Shown here piece by piece: positions 8,579 through 16,814 of a DNA stretch of 64,000 nucleotides. Every line of letters begins with the position of its first letter. The first letter of the stretch is position 1. The position numbers and the translations under genes are program-made. Below the pieces are notes generated by a model. That model was not told the DNA's origin and searched no databases. It worked only from the letters and a program-made list of their open reading frames with translations. The DNA is from UBA4582 sp038106185 (lineage in GTDB: Bacteria; Pseudomonadota; Gammaproteobacteria; Pseudomonadales; Azotimanducaceae). The DNA lies in the NCBI GenBank assembly GCA_038106185.1, contig JAYODE010000001.1:62001-126000 (forward strand), written 5' to 3'.

Positions 8579-10163
8579 TTCTGCTGTATGGCTATGCCTG
8601 TATCTCCCCTACCTGCCGCTGCAGGTATTTACTCGCGGCCTGAGCCCAGAGGACACACTCAAACCCGTCGTCATTCTCGACCGCCGTCGAGTCATTGCCC
8701 TTAACACAGCGGCATTCGACACGGGTATTCGGTATAACAACAACATGGATACGGCTTATAGCATCAGCCATGACGTTATCAGCTTCGATAAAGATAACGA
8801 CAGGGAACTGACAACATTAACCAATCTGGGCCAATGGGCCTACCAGTTCAGCCCCGCTGTCACTATTCGAACGCCTGACGTACTGTTAATCGAAATAGGC
8901 GCTAGCCTGAAGCTTTTCAATGGTCTCGAAGCCTTGGTGAGAGCCGTTGAAAGTGGTATTGATGCACTTGGCTATACCGCCATAACAACCATCAATGCAA
9001 CACCCATGGCAGCCCTATTGGCGGCAAAAAATAACGCCAAAAGCCGCACTGAGAATAACCAGACAGAACATCATGAGAAGAATGCTAACGATCGAATAAC
9101 CCATAATTCTGCTGCCATTTTAGCATCTATCGAAATGATACCCGTGGCTTTTTTAGAGACCGACCGAGCCATTATCGATGCTCTGCAAGAAATGGGCATT
9201 TACAGGATTCGAGATTTATTCAAGCTGCCAATGAGCAGCCTTAACCGCCGATTTGGCATCTACTTCACCAACTATCTGCAGCGCCTCATTGGTCTGCAGC
9301 CTGACCCGCAAAAGCCTATTGATCAGGCACCTCACTTCTTCTCTGACATTATCTTTATGGCTGACGTCACTAATGCCAACTCTCTGATTTTCCCCATCAA
9401 GCGTTTGTTGAACGAGCTGGATGCATTTCTGACAGCCAGGCAACTGCATATCAATCAGCTATCCTGGAAGCTCAGCCATCGACACCATTCGGCCAGGGTT
9501 ATCAACATTCATCTGGCCAGCCCAGAACACAATATCAAGGCTTTGCTGCAATTGACCCAGATTAAGCTTGAGCAGGTCAAGGATATAAAGGAAATCGATA
9601 CACTATCATTAACGGTCAACTCATTTTTTCCTGCCAACACAGTATCTGGCGATTTATTCCAGGCGGCCGGCTACCCGTCGCATCTTGAACCAACACAAGG
9701 CACATCAAGGCGGCGTCAACGACAGACCAGCGCCAACGCCTTACTCAATTTGCTTGCCACGCGCCTCGGGCCTGACGCTTGCTTTGGCTTATCTGTGGCC
9801 AACGATCATCGTCCAGAAAAATCCTGGCAAAGACTCAAACCCAATCAAATTAATCCAGCAGCTCATCAAGAAACGCTGCATAACCTGGAGCTTCAACTGT
9901 CACAGGACAGTCAACGCCCTTTGTTTTTACTCACTCCACCCCGAGTTTTGGCATTGATCAATGGCACCCCTTATCTGAACGGCAAGTTAGATTTGCTTCA
10001 GGGGCCTGAGCGCATTGATTTTGGCTGGTGGGATCGGCCAAGTACCGGTGAGATCATCACTCGAGACTATTATGTCGCCACACATCAAGATCGTGGCGCA
10101 CTTTATTGGATCTTTCATTATGTCAATTATGGCAAATGGTATTTGCACGGTATATTCTCATAA
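8559..10163 (+). CDS. imuB: ImuB, catalytically inactive Y-family polymerase homologue
   Basis: A 534-residue ImuB. It opens with AVWLCLYLPYLPLQVFTRG where active Y-family polymerases carry the DxD metal ligands, and reads LLIEIGASLKLFNG where they carry the SxDE motif, so the metal-binding acids are lost, as known for ImuB. Other marks are the helix-hairpin-helix-like segment IYRIRDLFKLPMSSLNRRFG and the C-terminal block RPSTGEIITRDYYVA ... WYLHGIFS typical of ImuB. It serves as the hub linking DnaE2 to the beta clamp. ATG at 8559 is chosen over a TTG nine codons upstream. It overlaps imuA and is followed after 90 bp by the glutathione peroxidase gene, perhaps in one transcript. Confidence 0.9.
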   Translation: MNTSNNNSAVWLCLYLPYLPLQVFTRGLSPEDTLKPVVILDRRRVIALNTAAFDTGIRYNNNMDTAYSISHDVISFDKDNDRELTTLTNLGQWAYQFSPAVTIRTPDVLLIEIGASLKLFNGLEALVRAVESGIDALGYTAITTINATPMAALLAAKNNAKSRTENNQTEHHEKNANDRITHNSAAILASIEMIPVAFLETDRAIIDALQEMGIYRIRDLFKLPMSSLNRRFGIYFTNYLQRLIGLQPDPQKPIDQAPHFFSDIIFMADVTNANSLIFPIKRLLNELDAFLTARQLHINQLSWKLSHRHHSARVINIHLASPEHNIKALLQLTQIKLEQVKDIKEIDTLSLTVNSFFPANTVSGDLFQAAGYPSHLEPTQGTSRRRQRQTSANALLNLLATRLGPDACFGLSVANDHRPEKSWQRLKPNQINPAAHQETLHNLELQLSQDSQRPLFLLTPPRVLALINGTPYLNGKLDLLQGPERIDFGWWDRPSTGEIITRDYYVATHQDRGALYWIFHYVNYGKWYLHGIFS

Positions 10164-10192
10164 GCTTTCTCATAAACTTTTTCATAAGCTAA
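10157..10192. repeat. 12-bp imperfect tandem repeat, 3 copies
   Basis: CTCATAAGCTTT, CTCATAAACTTT and TTCATAAGCTAA run on from each other and cover the imuB stop codon (TAA at 10161-10163). It resembles the other short arrays in this window. Confidence 0.65.
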
Positions 10193-10253
10193 AGCGCCAG
10201 GCGCAGACATGGCTTCAATCAGCACGACCGACAGCCTAACGGGAGCTCAAACG

Positions 10254-10721
10254 ATGAATATCTACGATTTGCAGATGACATCCATTACCGGCGAGAAGAT
10301 CTCTTTCTCAGACTTTAAAGACCAGGCTCTGCTGGTCGTCAACCTGGCCAGTCAATGAGGGCTGACGCCACAGTACGCAGGTCTGCGTGCATTGCATGAA
10401 AGCGGTAAAGTCACCGTCCTGGGTTTTCCCTGTAATCAGTTTGGCGCTCAAGAGCCTGGCTCGAACCAGGAAATCCTTGAGTTCGCCACTCGCAAATACC
10501 AAGTCAACTTTCCACTGTTCAGTAAGATAGAGGTTAATGGTGACAATGCCGCCGAGCTCTATCAGTGGCTTAGTCGTGAATTAGCCGACGACGACGGCCA
10601 ACAGCCCATTGCTTGGAATTTCACCAAATTTTTGATCAATCAACAGGGCAAACCGGTTAAACGTTTTCATCCGAAGGTCACACCAGAACAGATAGAGGCG
10701 GAATTAACCGATTGGTTATAA
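10254..10721 (+). CDS. Glutathione peroxidase, probable selenoprotein (in-frame UGA = Sec35)
   Basis: Read through an in-frame TGA at 10356-10358, this encodes a complete 155-residue glutathione peroxidase that reduces H2O2 or lipid peroxides. The TGA falls exactly at the catalytic position: NLASQ-U-GLTPQY, where family members have Cys or Sec in NVASxC/UGxTxQY. The rest of the tetrad is intact: Gln62 in GFPCNQFGAQEPG, and Trp121-Asn122 in AWNFTKFLI. The segment EFATRKYQVNFPLF has Ala where thioredoxin-dependent Cys-type enzymes carry the resolving Cys, resembling Sec-type GPx4. A SECIS-like hairpin follows the TGA. ATG at 10254 has GGAG 8 bp upstream. A caller unaware of Sec would start at TTG 10392 and lose the active site. 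A Cys-to-stop pseudogene is the alternative but less likely, since both flanks are conserved. It follows imuB by 90 bp. Confidence 0.85.
10356..10390 (+). promoter_or_regulatory. Bacterial SECIS-like element directly after the GPx UGA
   Basis: From the UGA at 10356, a hairpin forms between 10373-10379 (GTACGCA) and 10384-10390 (TGCGTGC): seven pairs including one G-U, with the tetraloop GGTC at 10380-10383. The apical GCAGGTCTGC (10377-10386) is the same ten bases as the apex of the E. coli fdhF SECIS bound by SelB (from memory), and the loop sits three bases farther from the UGA. The bulged U of fdhF is not obvious. Confidence 0.7.
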
Positions 10722-10735
10722 ACGCATAGCTCAGC

Positions 10736-10801
10736 GTGACACAATCACATAGCCCTGAGGGTCGACAACGGATCCAATATCCCGAGTCAAGATTGTGTCA
10801 C
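10736..10801. repeat. 11-bp perfect inverted repeat with 44-bp spacer
   Basis: GTGACACAATC (10736-10746) is mirrored exactly by GATTGTGTCAC (10791-10801) in the gap between the GPx and methyltransferase genes. The loop is long for a terminator and there is no T-run. It could be a regulatory dyad or the arms of a small mobile remnant. Confidence 0.55.
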
Positions 10802-10901
10802 CCGAGTTACCCAGCTGGCGCGGATCCACTAACCTGCAGCCCCTGCGCAAATGGTCTGATAACGGCCATTGAATCGATTAACGTTGACAAGTTGATATCC
10901 C

Positions 10902-11693
10902 ATGTTCGAACCCGATAAGGAACGCTATATCAAGCGTAAGTCTTTTTTTGACAGCTTGCTGACCATCTACGGGCGCAAACCCGTGTACGAGGCGCTGACG
11001 ACGCCTGACACCAAGCCATTTCGCCTGCACTTGGCACAATCCAATAAGCCCACCGGCATCATCGCGGACATCATCGCTCTGGCAAACTCGAAAGATATCG
11101 AAATCTGTTATCACAGCAGAGAGGCTTTGGCGAGGATCTCACGCAATGGCCGCCAGGATCAGGGCGTGGCAGTGGATATTGAAGCGCCAGGCTATCAACC
11201 CTTGAGCAATCTTTGCCAGCTCTCTGTCGACAACCCCAACGTCAACCTAGACTTGATAGCACTTGACAGGGTCACGAATCCACAGAATCTCGGACTGATC
11301 ATTCGTTCCGTCGGTGCCTCTCCTTGCGCAGGCCTACTGCTGCCACAAAAAGGCTGTGCTCGCATTGATCCGCTGGTTATCAAGGCGAGCGCCGGCACCG
11401 TTTTAAAGGTCCCGATCTATTATTGCGACGAACTGGCCCATGGCTTGACACAGCTCAAAGCCAGTCACTTTTCTGTGTTTGGATTGGCCGCTGGCGGCCG
11501 TCACGCCATTCAGGACATTCCCGCAACCGGTAAGCATGTATTTATTCTCGGTAATGAAACCGACGGCCTAAGCCCAGAAATTAGTAGCCTTTGCGATGAA
11601 TTGGTGAGCATACCTCTGAGTCACAGTGTGGAGTCGCTGAATGTCAGCGCTGCTGCCAGCATTGTCGCCTTTCGGAGTATTTTTCATGGCTGA
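10902..11693 (+). CDS. TrmH/SpoU (SPOUT) family RNA methyltransferase
   Basis: A 263-residue SAM-dependent 2'-O-ribose methyltransferase of rRNA or tRNA. The three SpoU motifs are in order: motif 1 ALDRVTNPQNLGLIIRSV, motif 2 VFILGNETDGLSPEI and motif 3 SIPLSHSVESLNVSAAASI, which form the deep trefoil knot and bind SAM. The N-terminal 100 residues (RKPVYEAL ... GRQDQGVAV) resemble the substrate-binding domain of RlmB-like enzymes. ATG at 10902 was taken as start. The 3' end overlaps an out-of-frame ATG of the next frame, but the downstream lipoprotein really starts 91 bp further on. The exact modified nucleotide cannot be told. Confidence 0.9.
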   Translation: MFEPDKERYIKRKSFFDSLLTIYGRKPVYEALTTPDTKPFRLHLAQSNKPTGIIADIIALANSKDIEICYHSREALARISRNGRQDQGVAVDIEAPGYQPLSNLCQLSVDNPNVNLDLIALDRVTNPQNLGLIIRSVGASPCAGLLLPQKGCARIDPLVIKASAGTVLKVPIYYCDELAHGLTQLKASHFSVFGLAAGGRHAIQDIPATGKHVFILGNETDGLSPEISSLCDELVSIPLSHSVESLNVSAAASIVAFRSIFHG

Positions 11694-11784
11694 CTCGACT
11701 TTGCGGCTAGCTTGCCGCTGGCATCAACGGTCAATATCAACTATTGTTGCGCCTTTATTTACCTCGAGTCTCAGAAAATTGTCT

Positions 11785-13158
11785 ATGCGGCGTTCGATTA
11801 ATAAAGTTTTGGCACTCATGAGCGGTTTGTTCTTGACCGCCTGTGGCACTGATGCAGGTTTTGTTGAGCCAATCAGCGTACCGACAGCTTATGCCCAGGT
11901 CTTCAACGCTATCCCGGACTCTCCGGTCGTCAGGGTAGTCGTGGACAATCTCAGCCAGGCAACGCTCAATTTCAGCGAAGGATCGAGCTTTTTTAATCTA
12001 TTACCTGGCATACCTCGCAAGATGGAGATCATCTACTTCGCCGATGGCCAAACACAGACCTTGCTGGAACGCCAGCTCACAGTCCCTACTCAAAATGGCA
12101 CCTCTGTGATCCTCGCCGGCACGATGGATAGCCCGGTCGTACTGGAAGTAGAGAACACGCCTCGAACCGGCGATACGGCGAGCGACTTCACTGAAATCCA
12201 GATCGTTCACGCGGCCAATAGTCTAAGCGCAGAGGCCGGCTTTCTGCTGGTGCAAAACGGCGATTTCAGTGCTGCAACACAAGTCTTGTTGGGACAATTT
12301 TCCGAGTCCTTAACCATAAACCCCAGCAGCGGCGACAATTACGAGTTCATGGCAGTAAGCGCATTGCCGGGCACAGGTAACGCACCGACTGACGAGCAAA
12401 TACTCTGGCGATCAGGTGACTTTAATCTGCCAGCTCAGAGTCGAGCGCTGCTCATCTTGACGGACTATTTCGGCCCGGGCAGCAGCGGCGTCAGGGTTGT
12501 CAATCTGAACTCCGATGGCGCTGATTTTTTTGCCACCGAACAATTACCTGCTGCGGTTCGAGTGCTAAACGCACTGCCAGACCGCGGACCGATTGATATC
12601 TTTTTGGATGATGTTTTGTTTGTGGCCGACGTCACCTTCAACGGGATAACAGACTATATTTTCACAGACTTACGTGGTCAGGTTGCGCTCAAGCTGACAG
12701 CCGCTGGCGACGCCTCAACCGTGCTGCTAGAGACAACTCCGTCCATTTCTCAAGGCAAATTTTATGTGCTGACTGTGACGGGCTTGAATACAGATACAAC
12801 ACCTAGCCTGGCTATCACCGAGGAAGATAACCGAAATATTCCTACTCGATTCATTCTGACCGGCACCCATGCGTCACCCAGCAGTGGTCTGCTCGATTAC
12901 TACCTGGTAGAACCCGCGGCCAGCATCACCAACTCGTCACCGAGAAGTGTCAACAATGGCCTCCTCTCTGCCAGCAGCATGAGCTTTGATCCAGGCACCT
13001 ATGATTTGATCGTCACAAATGCCGGCACTAAGGACGTCGTTTTTGGCCCCCTGGCTTTGGAGTTGCAGAACGACCGCATCTATCGATTCCATCTGACCGA
13101 TGCGACTGGCGGAGGCTTGCCAATGCAGATCGTTTTAGAAGATGATTTTAACGGTTAG
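11785..13158 (+). CDS. DUF4397 domain lipoprotein
   Basis: About 457 residues. The ATG at 11785 gives a short basic N-terminus (MRRSINKVLALMSG) and the lipobox LTAC, so the mature protein is lipid-anchored and probably faces the periplasm or surface. An open frame back to 11641 would put 48 extra residues before the signal peptide and was not used. The DUF4397 pattern appears first as AYAQVFNAIPDSPVVRVVVD, recurs near VRVLNALPDRGPIDIFLDD, and is followed by further beta-rich, Ser/Thr-rich repeats. The family is found in cell-surface proteins of unknown role. It stands between an RNA methyltransferase and a dioxygenase and seems functionally independent. Confidence 0.8.
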   Translation: MRRSINKVLALMSGLFLTACGTDAGFVEPISVPTAYAQVFNAIPDSPVVRVVVDNLSQATLNFSEGSSFFNLLPGIPRKMEIIYFADGQTQTLLERQLTVPTQNGTSVILAGTMDSPVVLEVENTPRTGDTASDFTEIQIVHAANSLSAEAGFLLVQNGDFSAATQVLLGQFSESLTINPSSGDNYEFMAVSALPGTGNAPTDEQILWRSGDFNLPAQSRALLILTDYFGPGSSGVRVVNLNSDGADFFATEQLPAAVRVLNALPDRGPIDIFLDDVLFVADVTFNGITDYIFTDLRGQVALKLTAAGDASTVLLETTPSISQGKFYVLTVTGLNTDTTPSLAITEEDNRNIPTRFILTGTHASPSSGLLDYYLVEPAASITNSSPRSVNNGLLSASSMSFDPGTYDLIVTNAGTKDVVFGPLALELQNDRIYRFHLTDATGGGLPMQIVLEDDFNG

Positions 13159-13289
13159 ACTGCCCCTCAATTCTGCGAATCTAGACTCTCGCTATCATTC
13201 GCCGAAGAAGCTGGATCTAAACCAGCCAGCGCGGTTTTCAACGCGCAATGCTGCTGAAAATGTCGATCAAATGAGAGGATACGAGAGCT

Positions 13290-14195
13290 ATGCAGAAAAC
13301 GACAACGCCCGCTGACTGGCAGGTAACTCGTCTTTCAGGTTCACTGGGCGCTGACGTTCGCGGCCCCAGCCTGGCCGAGCCTTCGGCTGCCGATATAGAG
13401 GCGATCAAGGCCCTCTTAATTGAGCATCTGGTTCTGTTTTTTCCTGACCAAGCTCCGACTAAAGCGCAGCACATCGCCTTTGGGCGCCATTTCGGCGAAC
13501 TCGAAGGTCATCCTAATTTAAAAGACAGTAACCACGGTGACTACCCGGAGCTCTTTGAGTTAATCGCCACAAAAGGTGGCATAGCCGATGAGTGGCATAC
13601 CGATATCACCTTTCAGGACAGTCCCGCCCTGATGTCCATACTTCATATGGTCAAGTCACCAACAGTCGGAGGCGACACCATGTGGGCCAGCCTCTATGCA
13701 GCGTATGACGAATTATCACCGCCCATGCAAGCGCTTTGTGAAGGTCTGACTGCGCTGCATGATGCCACGCCCCACAATCGTCCGGATATGATGAGTATCC
13801 ACCCCGTCGTTCGCGTCCACCCTGTCACAGGCCGTAAAGCCCTGTACGTGAATGAGCACTTTACTCGGCGCATCGTCGAGATGAATGCCACCGAAAGCGC
13901 CGCCCTGCTTGAGTATCTCACCAAATGGGTTGCCCAACCGCGCTTCACCGTTCGCAAGTCCTGGACCGAGGGTACCATTGCCATGTGGGACAATCGCTGC
14001 ACCCAGCACTTCGTCCTGAACGATTTTGTCGGTGAACGCATCATTCAGCGCGTAACCATCATGGGAGACAAGGTTACCGGCGTGGCTCCATCGCCTTGGT
14101 CACCCTATATTCGATCTGGCAGCCTATCAGCCACTAGTCGCCATGACCGACAACTTTTTATGTATCTGAAGTCTCTGTCTGAAGCGCAGAATTAA
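13290..14195 (+). CDS. TauD/TfdA family Fe(II)/2-oxoglutarate dioxygenase
   Basis: A 301-residue non-heme iron dioxygenase. The HxD of the facial triad is in EWHTDITF, the distal His lies in MWDNRCTQH or just beyond, and the 2-oxoglutarate Arg is expected in RIIQRVTIMGD. HPVVRVHPVTGRKALYVNEHFTRRI is the typical central block of the TauD/TfdA group. Members oxidise taurine, alkyl sulfates, 2,4-D or related small acids; an adjacent transporter that could hint at the substrate is absent. The ATG at 13290 follows GAGAGGATACGAGAGCT. The nearest same-strand neighbour is a CoA transferase gene 131 bp downstream. Confidence 0.88.
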   Translation: MQKTTTPADWQVTRLSGSLGADVRGPSLAEPSAADIEAIKALLIEHLVLFFPDQAPTKAQHIAFGRHFGELEGHPNLKDSNHGDYPELFELIATKGGIADEWHTDITFQDSPALMSILHMVKSPTVGGDTMWASLYAAYDELSPPMQALCEGLTALHDATPHNRPDMMSIHPVVRVHPVTGRKALYVNEHFTRRIVEMNATESAALLEYLTKWVAQPRFTVRKSWTEGTIAMWDNRCTQHFVLNDFVGERIIQRVTIMGDKVTGVAPSPWSPYIRSGSLSATSRHDRQLFMYLKSLSEAQN

Positions 14196-14326
14196 CCCGC
14201 CTGTTCGTATTATTGTCAAGCCTGAGCTGTGCCCATCAACCGTGGATATTCACTGTTTGAAATTGCACCAAGAGTGAGTAAACAAGGTACTATTGGCGTC
14301 GACGAACCTTTCTAACAGGAGCTACT

Positions 14327-15535
14327 GTGGCGCTACCGCTGGATAATATAACGATTATAGAAATTGACAACTGGATGGCAGCGCCAAGCGCAGCAGCTAT
14401 TTTGGCTGATATGGGCGCTCGAGTGATCAAGGTAGAGCCGCTTACCGGTGACCCGATGCGTAATAACGGCAGGCCACCCAAAGTCGATGGGCTGGCGAGC
14501 TATGACTTCCAGTTTGATGTGGACAATCGCGGCAAGCATTCCATTTGCGTCGATCTGGCTAACCCTGCCGCCATCGACATCATCCATAAGCTCTGTGGCC
14601 AGGCGCAGATATTCCTCTGCAATCTGTTGGCGCAACGTCAGGAAAAATTCCGTCTCGATCCGAAGACACTGCTGGCCATCAATCCCAGTCTGGTTCACGC
14701 GACCTTGACCGGCTACGGCACGACCGGACCTGACGCCTGGCGTCCCGGTTATGACGTCACGGCCTTCTTCGGCCGCTCTGGACTGTATGACGCGATGCGC
14801 GAAGGACCCCATGGCATAGTCCCCATGGCCCGTCCTGCTCAGGGCGACCACACGACAGGCTTAGCACTAGTCGGTGCTATTCTCGGCGCCTTGCGTCTGG
14901 CGGAGCGAACTGGCACCGGTCAGGTCGTTGAAACCTCTCTTTATGAGACCGCTGTCTGGACTCAAGCCAGCGATTTCGCCACCACTGCCATCGACCAGGC
15001 CCCTGTCAGGCAGCGCTCAAGAGAAAACATGCTGCTGCCAACCGCGAATCGTTACCCCTGCGGAGATGATCGCTGGATCGTTTTCAATATGCCAGAAGCG
15101 TCTGGTTGGGCAAAACTGTGTAAAGCCCTGGGCAAAGAGGAGTGGCTAAAAGATGAGCGGTTCGCCGATGCTCGCAGCCGCTATCAGATGATGCCAGTGC
15201 TGGTACCCGAAATAGATCGAGTCCTGGCTGAAAAAAGCCGAGACGAATGGGGTGCAATTTTCGACGCTGCAGGCTTGATTTGGGGACCCGTACTGGGCCT
15301 TCATGAGGTTGCCCAGGACAAACAGGCAGAAGCCATTAATATGTTTCCGAAACTCAATGATGAAGAGATCGGTGACTACCGTACCGTTGGCATACCCATG
15401 CGCTTCAAGACTGCCGATGTAGGACCTAAGACCCGAGCACCAAAAATTGGCGAGCATACCCTCTCAGTACTGGCAGAATTCGGTTTTGACGAGGCCGCTA
15501 TATCGCAGCTTTTATCTGCCGAGATTATACGTTAA
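14327..15535 (+). CDS. CaiB/BaiF family (type III) CoA transferase
   Basis: A 402-residue family III CoA transferase, moving CoA between carboxylic acids. It begins with PLDNITIIEIDNWMAAPSA and LADMGARVIKVEP, the classic N-terminal signature, and has the catalytic Asp region at DVTAFFGRSGLYD or the preceding LVHATLTGYGTTGPD. GTG at 14327 is preceded by AGGAG at 14317, so this start is well supported. Its 3' end overlaps the convergent dienelactone hydrolase gene by 4 bp. Substrates could be carnitine-like, bile-acid-like or branched dicarboxylic acids; the sequence does not decide. Confidence 0.9.
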   Translation: MALPLDNITIIEIDNWMAAPSAAAILADMGARVIKVEPLTGDPMRNNGRPPKVDGLASYDFQFDVDNRGKHSICVDLANPAAIDIIHKLCGQAQIFLCNLLAQRQEKFRLDPKTLLAINPSLVHATLTGYGTTGPDAWRPGYDVTAFFGRSGLYDAMREGPHGIVPMARPAQGDHTTGLALVGAILGALRLAERTGTGQVVETSLYETAVWTQASDFATTAIDQAPVRQRSRENMLLPTANRYPCGDDRWIVFNMPEASGWAKLCKALGKEEWLKDERFADARSRYQMMPVLVPEIDRVLAEKSRDEWGAIFDAAGLIWGPVLGLHEVAQDKQAEAINMFPKLNDEEIGDYRTVGIPMRFKTADVGPKTRAPKIGEHTLSVLAEFGFDEAAISQLLSAEIIR

Positions 15536-16470
15536 GAAGACGAAGACTCACCTAACTGGTTAGCCGCCGGGAGCTCCCTCGCGGCAGCCAGATGGGCCTG
15601 AAAAAATCTGACCGTACGATCCCAGGCGAGGCCTGCTGCTGCGGCATCAAAACGCGGGGTTGTATTATTGTGGAACCCATGATGAGCCCCCGCGTAGACA
15701 TAGGACTCACATTGGATGTCCGCACTCTTTAATGCGGCCTCATAGGCCGGCATCACAGCCATTAATCGTGTGTCCAGCTCACCATTATGTAACTGCAGTG
15801 GCGCTTTGATATCCTTGACTCGCGCGAGCTCCGCGGGCCTGCCGTAATAGGCGACACCAGCACTCAGGTCCGGTAACCGAGTGGCCAGTTCATTGACCAC
15901 GCCACCACCATAACAAAAACCCAGTGCGCCCACTCGGCCGTTACCATCGGCTCGACCCTGCAAGTACTTGAATGCTGCAACCCAATTCTCCAGCATCAAG
16001 GCCGGGTCTAATTTTTGCTGCAGGACTCGTCCCTCATCATCATTGCCTGGCCATCCGCCAAACGACGTCAATGCATCCGGCGCAAACGCGAGAAATCCAG
16101 CCCGCGCCAACCGTCGGGTAACGTCTTCGATATAGGGGTTGCGCCCGCGGTTCTCATGAATGATCAAAACTGCCGGCAAGGATGTTTCACGACCAACAGG
16201 CTTCGCCAAGTATCCCTGCCATTCTTTCGGCGACGGATAGATCAATTTCTCTACCTCAATACTCGCATCCTGAGGATCGACTTCCGCAGAGTTGGCATAC
16301 TGCGGGTTGAGTAGATCCAACATGGCAACAGCACCTGTAACACTGGCAGTAATGACACTTGCTCGACGCAAAAACTGCCGGCGACTGATGATGCCATGAA
16401 CATATTGATCAAACGCTGACAGTATTTCGGGTGGGAAATCCGCCACAGTCTTAGCAGGTCTCTTTTCCAT
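15532..16470 (-). CDS. Dienelactone hydrolase family protein with Tat signal
   Basis: 312 residues. A twin-arginine signal SRRQFLRRAS (from Ser29) followed by a hydrophobic stretch ending near ANSAE predicts export of the folded enzyme to the periplasm. The alpha/beta hydrolase triad is Cys186 in GFCYGGG, Asp233 in GELDTR and His264 in GAHHGFHNN. The family opens dienelactones (carboxymethylenebutenolidase), but many exported members act on other esters. A polar tail ELPAANQLGESSSS follows the core. It converges on the CoA transferase and is divergent to dnaE2 with a LexA box in the gap. Confidence 0.88.
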   Translation of the reverse strand: MEKRPAKTVADFPPEILSAFDQYVHGIISRRQFLRRASVITASVTGAVAMLDLLNPQYANSAEVDPQDASIEVEKLIYPSPKEWQGYLAKPVGRETSLPAVLIIHENRGRNPYIEDVTRRLARAGFLAFAPDALTSFGGWPGNDDEGRVLQQKLDPALMLENWVAAFKYLQGRADGNGRVGALGFCYGGGVVNELATRLPDLSAGVAYYGRPAELARVKDIKAPLQLHNGELDTRLMAVMPAYEAALKSADIQCESYVYAGAHHGFHNNTTPRFDAAAAGLAWDRTVRFFQAHLAAARELPAANQLGESSSS

Positions 16471-16757
16471 TTTTCACTCCAAGCTAGTCTCTTCGTTTGA
16501 AGATCATTTTGCCTTTGAAAACACCCTTCTGACACGCTCGACAGCATGTCAGCAAAAACATCATCATACTAACATGTGCCTCCGCCATGATACTGACCAG
16601 GACCAAGTTTAAATCTGTCTGCTGAACATGCTCATCTGACGATTCTCCACTCAGAACACTGCCTACATTCAATCGCCAGGCAAAGTGACAAACCAAAGTC
16701 ACCGAGTCAATCTGGTCATGGCAAAGGGTTCCTGGACTATTGCTCGAGCATTTAATA
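16471..16757. other. Intergenic region between the hydrolase and dnaE2
   Basis: Nearly 290 bp before the LexA box with no convincing gene. A frame of 72 codons on the minus strand (16484-16702) begins with GTG, lacks a ribosome binding site and matches nothing known to me. Confidence 0.5.
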
Positions 16758-16773
16758 CTGTATATATTTACAG
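16758..16773. promoter_or_regulatory. LexA (SOS) box upstream of dnaE2
   Basis: CTGTATATATTTACAG, perfect CTGT-N8-ACAG, 41 bp before the dnaE2 start. The flanking TA...TA extends the palindrome. The same 22 bases (16752-16773) precede imuA. Confidence 0.9.
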
Positions 16774-16814
16774 TATTAAGTCAGTGTCAACACTCCAGGG
16801 CTCAACCAGAAACC

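Noticed and set aside
10392..10721. A 109-codon frame starting at TTG that could be called as a short glutathione peroxidase
   Set aside because: It is the C-terminal part of the UGA-containing gene starting at 10254; it has no ribosome binding site and would lack the active site.
10736..10918. 60-codon frame upstream of the RNA methyltransferase
   Set aside because: It starts inside an inverted repeat, lacks a ribosome binding site and has no domain.
11641..11784. Extended start of the DUF4397 lipoprotein inside the methyltransferase gene
   Set aside because: It would place 48 residues before the lipoprotein signal; ATG 11785 gives a normal signal and lipobox.
16484..16702. 72-codon minus-strand frame between the hydrolase and dnaE2
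   Set aside because: GTG start without ribosome binding site, no recognised domain, Cys-rich tail of random look.
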